DNA of 64,000 nucleotides from JAFDCJ01 sp964527835 (lineage in GTDB: Bacteria; Desulfobacterota; Desulfobacteria; Desulfobacterales; JAFDCJ01). How positions within the stretch are numbered: position 1 is the stretch's first letter; each line of letters begins with the position of its first letter. Below the pieces are notes generated by a model, which searched no databases, was not told the DNA's origin, and saw only the letters and a program-made list of their open reading frames with translations. Shown here in pieces: positions 16,498 to 25,662 of the stretch. A program made the translations under genes and the position numbers. Location of the stretch: assembly GCA_964527835.1 (NCBI GenBank), contig CAZGNV010000007.1, forward strand, positions 33,289 through 97,288. Direction: 5' to 3'.

Positions 16498-17758
16498 CCT
16501 GGGTCTTCCTTTCTTCCTTTATGGTTCCTCCGAATTTTTCGGCCAACTGGTCAAACCGGTGCGCCTGCTCATCATTTCCCCGGGCTTTATAAATACGGGA
16601 GATTTTCGCATAATAGGCACCGGCATTTTGGGGGATTTCCCGGGCTAGGGACAGGTACAACTCCAGGACTTCCTCGGTATTCAATCCGGAAGCGAAGCTG
16701 AGATCGGCGAATTTTTGCTTGATCACCGGGTCGATTCGCATACCGCAGCTGCCGCACTGCTGCATGATCTGCCGGTAGAGATTGCGGGCATTGGCCATTT
16801 CGTTCAGGGCTTCATGGGTTTTGGCCAGCTGCCGGGCGATGGAGTCGTCCCAGCCGTAGGTTTTCAGAAATTCGCGATACAGGGATTTGGCGGTGGCATA
16901 ATTTTGTGCCCGGAAAAAGGTCTCGCCGCGCAGCAGCCAGGCGGCCACGGATTGTGACAGTTCTTCCGGCAGACCGGCAAGCAGTTCTTCAGCCCTGTCG
17001 AAGGCCTCGGTTTCCCAGAAAGTTTCACACAAAAGCTGGTAGGCCGGAAGTACCTCCGGGTGATGAACGAGGAATGCTTCCAGCAGTTCCTGTGCCCGGT
17101 CAAAGCGGCCCAGGTTCAAACAGGCGCTGGCCAGCTCAAGGGGGATATAATTGTCGGGGTTCGCATTTTCTTCCATGGCCTGGGACAAATACGCGAGCGC
17201 CTTTTCAAACTCCCCCCGGTTAAGGGCCAGGTAGCCGTCCTTAAATGCCTGTCCGTAACTGCGATAAGCCGCCTCCACCTCCTCGGGCAGGGTGCCGACC
17301 AGGGCCCTGAAGTGATCATTATCTGGATCTTCGAACTGCGGTTGAGCAACCCGGTCGTTATGCCGCCCGGCCGGATCCGGCGCGTCGACGGCAATGGTGT
17401 CTGATTCGGCCGGCGCCAGGGCCTGGCGCATTTTTTCGAGAACTGCCAGCAGGCGGTCGTCTTCGGTCAGCTCCAGGGCCAGCTCAATGTAGCGCGCGGC
17501 ATCCTCGCCATGGCCGGCTTCCATCAGATCGGCGGCTGTCTGCTGGTGCTCCTGTGCCAGGGCTTCCCGGCAGCGCTGTATCTTTTCGCGCAGGCTGTGG
17601 CGATAGCCGTCATCCCAGGGGGAAGTTTTTTCCAGGCGCTCCAGCGCCCGTTCATATTCAACTTTCGCCTTGCCCCATTTTCCGGTTTCGCAAAGGAGAT
17701 CCCCCTTTTGCTCATAATCCTCAGGGTCTTTGGCTGAAAATAAATCTCGTAATCCCAT
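16490..17758 (-). CDS. TPR-repeat protein coupled to TerB-like protein
   Basis: 422 residues made largely of tetratricopeptide repeats (for example DGYLALNRGEFEKALAYLSQ and YIPLELASACLNLGRFDRAQ), a scaffold for protein contacts. No signal peptide. The ATG at 17758 is chosen by its short AAGG site and because the longer frame adds a non-TPR stretch. One CGSCG pair occurs near residue 325. It is the first gene of the two-gene unit with the TerB-like protein, so a role as its partner is likely but inferred. Confidence 0.82.
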   Translation of the reverse strand: MGLRDLFSAKDPEDYEQKGDLLCETGKWGKAKVEYERALERLEKTSPWDDGYRHSLREKIQRCREALAQEHQQTAADLMEAGHGEDAARYIELALELTEDDRLLAVLEKMRQALAPAESDTIAVDAPDPAGRHNDRVAQPQFEDPDNDHFRALVGTLPEEVEAAYRSYGQAFKDGYLALNRGEFEKALAYLSQAMEENANPDNYIPLELASACLNLGRFDRAQELLEAFLVHHPEVLPAYQLLCETFWETEAFDRAEELLAGLPEELSQSVAAWLLRGETFFRAQNYATAKSLYREFLKTYGWDDSIARQLAKTHEALNEMANARNLYRQIMQQCGSCGMRIDPVIKQKFADLSFASGLNTEEVLELYLSLAREIPQNAGAYYAKISRIYKARGNDEQAHRFDQLAEKFGGTIKEERKTQDA

Positions 17759-17908
17759 CCTTATTACCGGTTCGTTGAATGTGGCCACATGGATCGGCAG
17801 ATAACATTTGCATGGGCGTTGCCGGAAAAGATGTCTGCGTTTGTCTGCGGTTAATTTCCATGCCTACCTATCAAATGATCCGCCGAAACGCAACCACCCG
17901 CCGCCGGT

Positions 17909-19144
17909 TCAGCGCTGCCGGCTGAGGCGCACCAACCGGCCGATGGTCAGTCCCTGCACGATGATCGAAAAAACCACGATCACATAGGTGGTGGCCAGAA
18001 TGACCGGCCGGTGCGGACCCGGCGGCAGCGACAGCGCCATTGCCACGGATATCCCCCCGCGCAGTCCTCCCCAGGTAAGAATCTTGAGTACATGGGGACT
18101 GAAGCTGCGAAAAAGGCGCATGACGCTCACCGGGATGCCGACACTGATAAAGCGGGCCAGGAGCAAAACGGGAATCAGCAGCAAACCGGCAATCAGGTGC
18201 TGGCGGGTGAAGGTCAGCACCAGCACTTCCAGGCCGATGAGTACAAACAAAACAGCGTTTAACACCTCATCGATCAGTTCCCAGAAAGTGTCCAGGTGTT
18301 CGCGCACTTCATCGGACATTGCCAGCAGTCTGCCGTGGTTGCCGATCAGCAGTCCGGCCACCACAATGGCGATGGGAGCGGAAATATGCAGGTAATCGGC
18401 CAGGGCAAAGCCACCGGTTACCAGCGCCAGGGTGATCAGGACCTCCACCTGGTAGTTGTCGATGCTTTTGAGCATCCAGTAGGCGACGGCCCCGATGATC
18501 AGGCCGAAGAGCGCGCCGCCCAGCGCTTCCTTGGCAAACAGGGCCATCACGGTGGTTGCCGTCAGGTGCCCGGTTCCGGTGGCGGCTTCCAGCAGCAGCA
18601 GAAAAATGACCACCGCCACTCCGTCGTTGAACAGGGACTCTCCCGTGATCTTGGTTTCAAGGCTTTCCGGGACCCCGGCTTTTTTGAGAATTCCCAGGAC
18701 CGCAATTGGATCGGTTGGGGAAATCAGGGCTCCGAAAAGCAGGCCGTAAATCAGCGGAAGATCGATTCCGACCAGCCCCAGCAGCCAGCAGCTGCTGAAT
18801 CCCATGATCACCGTAGAACCCAGCACGCCGAAAGTTGCCAGCAGACTGATGATCCATTTCTGTTTGGCCAGGTTGCCGAGATTGACGTGCAGGGCCCCGG
18901 CAAACAGCAAAAAGGAGAGCATGCCGTGCAGAAGGGTTTCATTAAAATCAATGGCGGCCAGAAGTCGTCGGGCATCTGCGGTCAGGTCAAAGCCGAGGTG
19001 CGCGGCAGCCACCAGCCCCAGCGACACCAGCAGGGCGATGACCATCAGACCGATGGTGTTGGGCAGGCGGATGAAGCGAAAGTTCAGGTAGCTGAAACCC
19101 GCCGACAGGGTGATCAAAATGGCCAGGATGTTAAACAGTTTCAT
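17909..19144 (-). CDS. Na+(K+)/H+ antiporter, CPA1 (NhaP-like) family
   Basis: 411 residues, about 12 membrane helices. It exchanges monovalent cations for protons across the inner membrane. The ion-site signatures are present: LISPTDPIAVLGILKKAGVP (the Asp of the unwound helix) and ESLFNDGVAVVIFLLL (the Asn-Asp pair of electroneutral CPA1 members). GGLRGGISVAMALSLPPG is the conserved late Arg motif. There is no long cytoplasmic C-terminal domain. GGGAGG lies six bases before the ATG. It follows the MFS gene by 25 bases and is probably cotranscribed with it. Confidence 0.93.
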   Translation of the reverse strand: MKLFNILAILITLSAGFSYLNFRFIRLPNTIGLMVIALLVSLGLVAAAHLGFDLTADARRLLAAIDFNETLLHGMLSFLLFAGALHVNLGNLAKQKWIISLLATFGVLGSTVIMGFSSCWLLGLVGIDLPLIYGLLFGALISPTDPIAVLGILKKAGVPESLETKITGESLFNDGVAVVIFLLLLEAATGTGHLTATTVMALFAKEALGGALFGLIIGAVAYWMLKSIDNYQVEVLITLALVTGGFALADYLHISAPIAIVVAGLLIGNHGRLLAMSDEVREHLDTFWELIDEVLNAVLFVLIGLEVLVLTFTRQHLIAGLLLIPVLLLARFISVGIPVSVMRLFRSFSPHVLKILTWGGLRGGISVAMALSLPPGPHRPVILATTYVIVVFSIIVQGLTIGRLVRLSRQR

Positions 19145-19169
19145 GCAACCTCCCGCGGATGCGGACATG

Positions 19170-20357
19170 TCACTTTTTGGGCAGCATTAAGACAAACGGA
19201 ATTCCAAGGGCGCCTGCAAAGGCACTGAGCAGGTAGGTGGCGTGCAGCCCGATCAAATCCGCGATAAAACCGATTGCCACCACCACCGCTGACCGGGCGA
19301 TAAATGAGATCATCATGAACAGGCCGTTGGCGGCCGCCGGACTGCGGGTGGCATGCTCCTGAACCATGGCCAGCATCACCGGCGTGGTCGACAAAAGGGT
19401 AAAACCGGTTGCCAGCAGGGCGGCCACGCGCATCCAACCGCCGGTTAAAGCAAACACCAGCAGACCGACGGGAGCTCCGAGCAGGGAAACCAGCAGGGTT
19501 TGCCGCCGTCCGATCCGGTCGCTGATGGGGCCGGCGGTCAGCACGCCGGCCACCCCCGCGGTTTCAAACACGGTCAGCGCGATGCCGGCCAGCCACAGGT
19601 TGCCGGTTTCCAGTTTGACGAAGGTCGGCAAAAAAGCGGTCAAACACCCATGCATGAATCCGCGGGTGACCAGGATGGCCGCCAACGGCAAAAAAATATG
19701 GCGCAGGCGGCGCCAGGATTCAAGAGCTGACAGCCGACGGCCGGCGTGGACACGATCGAGCGGGACATCGCGCAGCTTGACATACAGCCAGAAAGTGGAT
19801 GCCAGGCCGAAAATCATCAGCGGGTAAAAATGCTGCAGACCGAGAACGGACACCCCGGCCACGGCCACCAGCGGCCCGACGGTGCGGGCCAGCTCCCCGC
19901 CGGTCATGAAAAAACTCATGCCGCGGCCTTTGTGGGCGGCTGCAAGCTGCGCCACCATCACCGGAGAGGGCACGTGAAACAGGGCCACGCTGATGCCGGC
20001 GACAAACAGCAGAATCAACAGCACCCCATAGGAGGGCGCCATGCCGAGAAGGCTCATGGGTACGGCCGTCAGGGCCGGGGCCAGGATAACAAAGATCCGG
20101 ATGCTGACGCGATCGGCCAGCACGCCGATGAAAGGATTCAAAAGGGCCGGCAGCTGCATGACCGTTGACAGGAAACCGGCCTGGGTCAGCGACAGGGATA
20201 ATTTTTCAATCAGCAGCGGCAAAAGCGGAGCCAGAAAACTGGAGTAGACATCGTGGATGAAATGGGCGATGGACAGCGCCAGGATTTTCCCGGTTTGAAA
20301 TCCGTTGTTGCGTTTGCCGGCCTGCAGGTCGGTCCGTGGTTCAGAATGTGCATTCAT
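19170..20357 (-). CDS. Major facilitator superfamily transporter (Fsr-like)
   Basis: 395 residues, 12 predicted helices. It starts with a soluble leader and then LALSIAHFIHDVYSSFLAPL, the opening typical of the fosmidomycin-resistance-type MFS group. The helix 2-3 loop (GVLADRVSIRIFV) and its counterpart in the second half (GPISDRIGRRQTLLV) carry the MFS DR signature. Such carriers export drugs or metabolites; the substrate is unknown. A TTG 15 bases upstream is a possible start. The gene is divergent from the ferredoxin gene. Confidence 0.9.
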   Translation of the reverse strand: MNAHSEPRTDLQAGKRNNGFQTGKILALSIAHFIHDVYSSFLAPLLPLLIEKLSLSLTQAGFLSTVMQLPALLNPFIGVLADRVSIRIFVILAPALTAVPMSLLGMAPSYGVLLILLFVAGISVALFHVPSPVMVAQLAAAHKGRGMSFFMTGGELARTVGPLVAVAGVSVLGLQHFYPLMIFGLASTFWLYVKLRDVPLDRVHAGRRLSALESWRRLRHIFLPLAAILVTRGFMHGCLTAFLPTFVKLETGNLWLAGIALTVFETAGVAGVLTAGPISDRIGRRQTLLVSLLGAPVGLLVFALTGGWMRVAALLATGFTLLSTTPVMLAMVQEHATRSPAAANGLFMMISFIARSAVVVAIGFIADLIGLHATYLLSAFAGALGIPFVLMLPKK

Positions 20358-20476
20358 CAGAGCGCGTTCCAATCATTTCCATAGGGCTGATTGCAACTAA
20401 GACTTTGCCGGCCGCCTGTCAACTGAAAAATCACTTGAATGTCAGCCCGGCAAACGATTTGGGGTGCCGGCGGCCG

Positions 20477-20504
20477 TTGACTTTTATAAAAACTGGCCTA
20501 GATT
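20477..20504 (+). promoter_or_regulatory. Probable sigma70 promoter of the ferredoxin gene
   Basis: TTGACT, a 16-base spacer, then TAGATT; 47 bases before the ferredoxin ATG. Confidence 0.45.
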
Positions 20505-20551
20505 GATGGATACCAGTCGTCAGTACAGGTGAAAGATGAGGAGATCGCAAA

Positions 20552-20749
20552 ATGGGAAAAACTGTCATAATTGATACTGAAGAGTGCATCGGCTGTGAAA
20601 GCTGCGTGGAGCTTTGTTCGGAGGTGTTTGCCTTTAACGAGGAGGAGGAAAAAGCCGAAGTCATCCTGCCCGAAGGCGGACCCGAAGACTGCATTGAAGA
20701 GGCCATGGACACCTGCCCCGTGGAATGTATCCATTGGGAGGAGGATTGA
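20552..20749 (+). CDS. Small [4Fe-4S] ferredoxin
   Basis: 65 residues, acidic, one cluster: TEECIGCESCVELC supplies three Cys and DTCPVEC the fourth, with extra Cys nearby. It is a soluble single-cluster ferredoxin of the kind found in sulfate reducers and would carry electrons for cytoplasmic enzymes such as the PFOR at 55929. GAGGAG stands eight bases before ATG, and a promoter-like pair is at 20477. It is convergent with murB, with only 25 bases between them. Confidence 0.95.
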   Translation: MGKTVIIDTEECIGCESCVELCSEVFAFNEEEEKAEVILPEGGPEDCIEEAMDTCPVECIHWEED

Positions 20750-20774
20750 ACAGCTTTTGCGGGAAGCCGGAAGG

Positions 20775-21704
20775 TTACCCACGGGGGTCGTCAAATTTGC
20801 CGATCAGTTTGACCTCCCGTTCGAGACGCACGCCGAAGCGTTCAAAAACCCGCTTTTCAATAAGCCGTATCAGGGCGTAAACATCGCTCGCGGTGGCATT
20901 TTTCGTATTTAGAATAAAGCCGGCATGTTTGGGGCTGACCATCGCCCCTCCGATATGCGCACCCTTCAGGCCGGCCTGCTCGATCAGCGAGCCGGCGTAA
21001 TAGCCCGGTGGCCGCTTGAAGACACTGCCGCAGGACGGATAATCCAGGGGCTGTTTCTGGCCGCGGATGGCAAGGATGTCCTGCATGCGCAGCTGCAGGA
21101 AGCCGCTGTCGGCTGACTGCAGGCGAAAGCGCGCGGAGGTGATGACCACTTTTTCCAGCTGCAGGGCCTGCCGATAGCCGAAGCCGATCTGGTGACGTTC
21201 GGCGCGAAACGGCAATCCCTCAAGGGAAAATCCGCTGACCGTCACGGTCACCGCTTCAATTTCGCGACCGAAGGCCCCGGCGTTCATGCGCAGGGCCCCG
21301 CCTACGCCGCCCGGAATTCCCGCGAGCTGTTCCATTCCGCCCAGCCCCATTGTAACCGCGGCCCGGATAAAATCTGCCAGGCGCGATCCGGCCAGAACCT
21401 GTGCCTGTTGATGGTCAAAGCGCCAGCCGCTGAGATTTTCCCCCACATAAAGGGTGACGCCTTGCCAGCCGGCATCTGAGATCAGCACGTTGGAGCCGTG
21501 GCCGAGAACAAACAGGGGCAAGCGCCTTTCATGGATGAACTCAAGCACCCGGCCGACACCGCTTTCAGTGGTCGGAGCCGCCCACAGGGCGGTGGGGCCG
21601 CCGATTCGATAAGAGGTATAGGGGGCAAGGGGCTTGTTGGTTTGCACATTCCCCCCGGCAACATCGGCCAGCTGGGCGGCTAATTCGGCAGGATCGGCAT
21701 TCAT
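20775..21704 (-). CDS. murB: UDP-N-acetylenolpyruvoylglucosamine reductase MurB
   Basis: 309 residues. It reduces UDP-GlcNAc-enolpyruvate to UDP-MurNAc in peptidoglycan synthesis in the cytoplasm, with FAD and NADPH. FAD-site motifs: LFVLGHGSNVLISDAGW and GGMEQLAGIPGGVGGALRMN. The proton-donor Ser is in YPSCGSVFKRPPG, and the late IGGAMVSPKHAGFILN also fits. The form is the shorter type II. The ATG is chosen by alignment to family length; the ribosome site is weak. No mur neighbours are present, so it lies outside the dcw cluster. Confidence 0.95.
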   Translation of the reverse strand: MNADPAELAAQLADVAGGNVQTNKPLAPYTSYRIGGPTALWAAPTTESGVGRVLEFIHERRLPLFVLGHGSNVLISDAGWQGVTLYVGENLSGWRFDHQQAQVLAGSRLADFIRAAVTMGLGGMEQLAGIPGGVGGALRMNAGAFGREIEAVTVTVSGFSLEGLPFRAERHQIGFGYRQALQLEKVVITSARFRLQSADSGFLQLRMQDILAIRGQKQPLDYPSCGSVFKRPPGYYAGSLIEQAGLKGAHIGGAMVSPKHAGFILNTKNATASDVYALIRLIEKRVFERFGVRLEREVKLIGKFDDPRG

Positions 21705-22005
21705 CAGTATTTTTCCGCGGCTAGTTTGGTTCCGGCTCCACTTAAGCATAAAAACTATTTGAAATCAAACCAAAATCCGAAGCCGGCATCCCCCAACCGG
21801 ACTCCTTGCGGCATCTGCTGCCAGTGCCCGCTCCCATCGCCCCCCAGGCCTGAGCCCACCGGTGAAAAATCACTCAAGTTCTGCCTCCTTGTGCCGATAA
21901 GTCCCATGACGGAACGGCAAGGGCCGTATGTTATAACAGTTTGTTTTAATTGTTTATTTTGGAATATTCGGGGGTGAATTATTTCAAAGCAAAGGAGAAA
22001 GACAT
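21705..22005. other. 301-base divergent control region
   Basis: Lies between murB and the gene at 22006. No gene or clear hairpin. The right half is AT-rich (TATGTTATAAC near 21930) and may hold promoters, but no good pair was found. Confidence 0.4.
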
Positions 22006-22239
22006 ATGCAGGCAGAAGATTTTTACCGGATCATCAGTGAATTTGATTTTATCTGTGATGACATTGATGAAATCATCACGCAGTTGGACCTGACCAAAAG
22101 AGAGGGCCAGAAGGTCGCCCAGGCCATCAGCAACCTTGAAAAAGCCAAAAAAATATTGACCGATCTTTTCCCGAACATAAAATCCCTGGACAATGACGTC
22201 CGCGAGGACCTGGAGGCCGAGTTCGCCGACGCGATTTGA
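22006..22239 (+). CDS. Unknown small acidic coiled-coil protein (77 residues)
   Basis: Acidic and helical: EFDFICDDIDEIITQLDLTK, then VAQAISNLEKAKKILTDLF. No membrane segment and no known family. AAAGGAGAAAG stands before the ATG, so expression is likely. It ends 47 bases before the YihY/BrkB start on the same strand and probably shares its transcript. Confidence 0.7.
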   Translation: MQAEDFYRIISEFDFICDDIDEIITQLDLTKREGQKVAQAISNLEKAKKILTDLFPNIKSLDNDVREDLEAEFADAI

Positions 22240-22286
22240 CCAGCGGCTGCTGTAGCGGGGTCGCAGATGGAAGGAAACCGACAGGT

Positions 22287-23207
22287 ATGCGCAGTGGCAT
22301 GTTGAATCAGATCCTGACCATGCGCTCAAAATATACGGGCTACAAGCTTTTTACGGTTGCCGGTAAAAAATTCATGCAGGATGACTGTTTTACCCTGTCG
22401 TTGTCCATCTCTTTTGTGTTTCTGATGTCCATTATCCCTTTTGCGACCCTGAGCCTGCTGGTGTTTGACATGATCCAGCGCCTGTTCTTTGCCCAGACGA
22501 ACTGGACGGGTCAGGTCACAGAAATGCTGGCCGATGAGATGATCCAGGTAATTCCCTTTGTTTCCCGGCAGTGGATAAAATCCCACGTGATCAATGCACA
22601 GGCCTACGCGTCGTTTAAGGCCATCAATTTTATCATGCTGCCGGTGATCAGCGGGCTGATTTTTAAAACCCTGGAGACCTCCTACCGCAGGATTTTCCAG
22701 CTGCCGGCCCGCCACCTGCTTTTTGGCCAGGCCATCTATGTTACCATGAGCATTTTTGCCGTCCTGCTGCTTTTCATTTCCAACTTTACCTGGATTATCC
22801 TGTCCACATCGGCCTCGCATTTTCTGACCATTGTCAACAAGACGCCCTACCTGGAGCGGCTCTGCGAGTTGGTGGTCGCCGGCGCCAGTTCCGGGTCCCT
22901 CAACGGCCTGTCGCTGGTGGTTTTGATGACGTTTTATCTGGCCACCGTCAAACTGTTTTTAAATGAAAAAATTAAATGGCGCTACCAGTTGTTGGCCGGC
23001 CTTGTTTTTTGCCTGCTGTGGACCGCTGCGCGGCGTTTTTTCGGGTTTTACGTCCGGCACATTTCCGAAATCGACCTGCTTTACGGATCCCTGTCATCAG
23101 TGGTGTTGATCCTGATGTGGATTTTTTATTCCTCCATGGCCCTGTTGTTTTCCACTGAAATTTTGTACCTTCTGCATGACGGCAAATGGCGCTATCGCTG
23201 GTGGTAA
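22287..23207 (+). CDS. YihY/virulence factor BrkB family membrane protein
   Basis: 306 residues with six or so helices. The family pattern begins FTLSLSISFVFLMSIIPFAT; other marks are the conserved Pro-rich turns and the C-terminal block FYVRHISEIDLLYGSLSSVV followed by LILMWIFYSSMALLFSTEI. YihY/BrkB proteins are inner-membrane proteins, once wrongly called RNase BN, with transport-like folds but no settled substrate. The GGAAGGAAA site supports the ATG at 22287; a TTG overlapping the previous stop is possible. Confidence 0.88.
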   Translation: MRSGMLNQILTMRSKYTGYKLFTVAGKKFMQDDCFTLSLSISFVFLMSIIPFATLSLLVFDMIQRLFFAQTNWTGQVTEMLADEMIQVIPFVSRQWIKSHVINAQAYASFKAINFIMLPVISGLIFKTLETSYRRIFQLPARHLLFGQAIYVTMSIFAVLLLFISNFTWIILSTSASHFLTIVNKTPYLERLCELVVAGASSGSLNGLSLVVLMTFYLATVKLFLNEKIKWRYQLLAGLVFCLLWTAARRFFGFYVRHISEIDLLYGSLSSVVLILMWIFYSSMALLFSTEILYLLHDGKWRYRWW

Positions 23208-23257
23208 TCCCCGTCTTCGAGCTGGATTTAAAAACCGTAGGATCCTGAGATTTTCCG

Positions 23258-23398
23258 TCAGCGACCCCGCTGGCCCCAATCGTATCTCATCCTGGAATTG
23301 CGGTAATCCTGCTTTTCTTCTTCGCTCAGGTTCTCCCAGTGCGAACAGCCCAGCAGGAAAATCATCCCCGCCAGCAAAATGGCGATTATTTTTTTCAT
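23258..23398 (-). CDS. Small lipoprotein (46 residues)
   Basis: Begins MKKIIAILLAGMIFLLGC, a short signal peptide with lipobox FLLG-C at residue 18, so the mature part is about 29 residues and charged (SEEEKQDYRNSRMRYDWGQR). A GGGG site stands a few bases before the ATG. The clean lipobox in such a short frame makes a real gene likely. Function unknown. Confidence 0.65.
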   Translation of the reverse strand: MKKIIAILLAGMIFLLGCSHWENLSEEEKQDYRNSRMRYDWGQRGR

Positions 23399-23759
23399 TT
23401 TTCCCCACTTTCCCTGTTTTAAACCGTCAAACTGCGCTTGCGGTTTGACACACAGGTCAAATCACTTTCACTACCCGGTTTTGTGCATGGGTTCGTGTTT
23501 TTATCAAAATAACCACGTTGTGGCATTTTGCCAAATTTTTTTGCTGATTTGCCAGCAATAATTATATAACCTATTGAAATATAATATAAATAGAATAGTT
23601 GAATTTCAGCGTATTCTTCCTTGCAATTCGGCAATGTTTTATCTAAGAAATAAAAAATGGGCGCAATCAGGCAAATTTTTCAATTGCCTGATTGAATGCA
23701 AACTTGACCAGCTGCAACCTCGACAGTCGGCCAAAGGATGATACCAGGGGGGACACACG
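23399..23759. other. 361-base AT-rich region before the exported-protein cluster
   Basis: No gene supported. A 10-pair hairpin lies near 23427-23450 (GTCAAAC arms) without a U-run. The right end carries GGGGG as ribosome site for the next gene. Confidence 0.45.
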
Positions 23760-24923
23760 ATGAGAATCGCAAGGAGGATCCGATCTGTTTTTCTGTCGTT
23801 ATTGGTGCTTGGGTTTATCAATGGCGTTGTCCTGGGAGATGATACGGACAGTCTGGTGGTAACCGAAACCGGCAATGTGGGCATCGGAACGGCAAATCCC
23901 GAACATAAACTGACGGTAAACGGCCCGCTGGGCACACCGGACATCAACCATCCCTACCTGGTGTTGGACAGCTCCGGCTCCGGAAGCAATACCGGTGAGC
24001 AGTCCGCCCAGATTTCTTTAGGGGAATCCGGCCGGGGAGCGGCCGCCCTTCACCTGGCATACACCGGCGACGGCTATGGGTATCTCGGGATGGGGGCGCT
24101 GGGGACGGACAACATCCCCGATCATTTTGCCATGCGCCTGTATTATCAAAACAACAGCGTTTATTTTCCGGGGCGCATTGGCATTGGAACTGCGAATCCA
24201 ACCGGCCGGCTGGATGTCCTGGGAGATATCCGGGCGGGAAATTCAGACATTTATTTTACGAAAACCAATCACAATCACACGGGGATCGGGAACACACCCG
24301 GCTATGCGGCCATTGAAAATGCAGCCAATTATGATGCGCTCATGATTCTGGGACGTGCGGGAACGTCGAGGGGCAGAAGCGTTAAATTATGGGATTATCT
24401 CCAAGTCAATGGAAGCCTGGATGTCAACGGAGCGTTTAAAACAAGTGGCAATGCCGATATAACCGGTAATCTCAACACTGGCAGTCTGAACGTGAGCGAT
24501 ACGATCGGCGCCAAAAAGATGAACGTGAGCCGCACGGTAAGCGCCGAAAATATGAACGCGAGTGCTACAATCAGCGCCAGAAACTTGAATGTGAGCGATA
24601 CGATCAATACCACAAACTTGAACGTCACCGGCTGGCAGGGCCGCGATTATGTCTTTGAAGATTCCTATCAACTCCTCTCGCTGGCCGAGGTTGAGCAGTT
24701 TATCAAAACCCACAAGCATCTGCCGCAGATTCCCTCAGCCAGGGAAATGGAAAACAGCCGCCAGTCAATTAGCACCATGCTGATGAACCATTTGCAAAAA
24801 ATTGAAGAACTGACCCTTTACATGATCGAATTGAAAAAAGAAAACGAAGCGCTGAAAAAACGCCTGGTGGCGTTGGAAAAAATCGTTGCCAGCAAGAAGG
24901 CAGCCGATCGGCGTCCGAGGTGA
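23760..24923 (+). CDS. Exported tail-fibre-like repeat protein with coiled-coil tail
   Basis: 387 residues with a signal peptide (about 1-27). Two copies of the fibre motif NVGIGTANPEHKLTVNG / RIGIGTANPTGRLDVLG occur, as in phage tail fibres and S74-type surface proteins. Four 11-residue units follow (residues about 243-286: LNVSDTIGAKK, MNVSRTVSAEN, MNASATISARN, LNVSDTINTTN), suggesting a triple-beta or beta-helical stalk. Next comes the common tip segment YQLLSLAEVEQFIKTHKHLP and a long coiled coil (MIELKKENEALKKRLVALEK). No S74 protease core is seen. It lies first of three exported genes ending with the RHS protein and is likely a surface fibre or adhesin. Confidence 0.75.
   Translation: MRIARRIRSVFLSLLVLGFINGVVLGDDTDSLVVTETGNVGIGTANPEHKLTVNGPLGTPDINHPYLVLDSSGSGSNTGEQSAQISLGESGRGAAALHLAYTGDGYGYLGMGALGTDNIPDHFAMRLYYQNNSVYFPGRIGIGTANPTGRLDVLGDIRAGNSDIYFTKTNHNHTGIGNTPGYAAIENAANYDALMILGRAGTSRGRSVKLWDYLQVNGSLDVNGAFKTSGNADITGNLNTGSLNVSDTIGAKKMNVSRTVSAENMNASATISARNLNVSDTINTTNLNVTGWQGRDYVFEDSYQLLSLAEVEQFIKTHKHLPQIPSAREMENSRQSISTMLMNHLQKIEELTLYMIELKKENEALKKRLVALEKIVASKKAADRRPR
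24486..24617 (+). repeat. Four tandem 33-base coding repeats
   Basis: Each unit codes for 11 residues of the form (L/M)N(V/A)S(x)T(I/V)xxxx. Units have diverged at the DNA level, so they are kept by selection on the protein rather than recent copying. Confidence 0.7.
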
Positions 24924-25006
24924 TTGGAGCGGCAGGTTTGACGATTTATTCCTGCCGGGGAAAAACGCCGTCTATGGGAGATCACAAAAAGCAATCGGGG
25001 TGGGAA

Positions 25007-25630
25007 ATGAAAGCTGCAGCATTTCTGGGGCTGGCCGTCATCGTTTGCACATCACTGGGCGTTGTTGCTGGAGCAGCCGCTGATGATCTTTACCTTGAAG
25101 GAAGATTGGCAGCCGGCACTTACCAATCCGACGCTGCGATCATTGCCCGCAATGACTGCATCATTGATTCCGGGGTTAGTGTCATCACGGCAGCTGCCTT
25201 TGAAACCGTTCTGCGGCCGGGAACACGGATTCGGGCCGGGGCCAGGTTTGTGGCCCGCATCAGAGACGACGACGGCTTGTCCAATTATTGTGAAATGCTG
25301 TATTTCGGTCATTTAGACTACGGACCGCAAGATGATCCGGATATTGACTGGCTGGACAATCAGGCGGAGTGCACGCTGGATACGAATCCCGCCCTTTATG
25401 ACATGGACAACGACGATGACGGGTTGGCAGACTGGTGGGAAGTCGAATTTTTTGGATATACCCTTGAAACCAACCCGAATGAGGACAGCGATGGCGACGG
25501 GGTTTTAAATTACATCGAGTTTAAGCTCGGGACCAATCCCGTTGTAATAGATCTTGCGGGCCCCGGTGTTCATTACGAATACGATGCTGCCGGGAGAAAA
25601 AAAAGGATTTACCGGATACCTGCCAAATAG
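25007..25630 (+). CDS. Exported calcium-binding-repeat protein with YD-like tail
   Basis: 207 residues. Signal peptide MKAAAFLGLAVIVCTSLGVV with cleavage after AGA-AA. Next comes a strand-rich segment ending TVLRPGTRIRAGARFVARI, typical of surface beta-helix edges. Then two thrombospondin-type-3-like Asp-rich loops follow (DMDNDDDGLADWWE and NEDSDGDGVLNYIEFKLGTN), which should bind calcium. The last residues, GVHYEYDAAGRKKRIYRI, match the YD/RHS repeat motif. GGGGTGGGAA precedes the chosen ATG. It lies 32 bases before the RHS gene and may be its secreted partner, or a remnant of a fused ancestor. Confidence 0.72.
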   Translation: MKAAAFLGLAVIVCTSLGVVAGAAADDLYLEGRLAAGTYQSDAAIIARNDCIIDSGVSVITAAAFETVLRPGTRIRAGARFVARIRDDDGLSNYCEMLYFGHLDYGPQDDPDIDWLDNQAECTLDTNPALYDMDNDDDGLADWWEVEFFGYTLETNPNEDSDGDGVLNYIEFKLGTNPVVIDLAGPGVHYEYDAAGRKKRIYRIPAK

Positions 25631-25662
25631 ATTTGTAACATCCTTGCAAAATGGGGGTGCGG

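Noticed and set aside
18296..19228. Plus-strand frame of 310 codons opposite the antiporter
   Set aside because: Gln/His/Gly-rich shadow of a membrane protein read backwards; no ribosome site.
23427..23450. Hairpin before the fibre-protein gene as a terminator
   Set aside because: The stem is good but no T-run follows on either strand.
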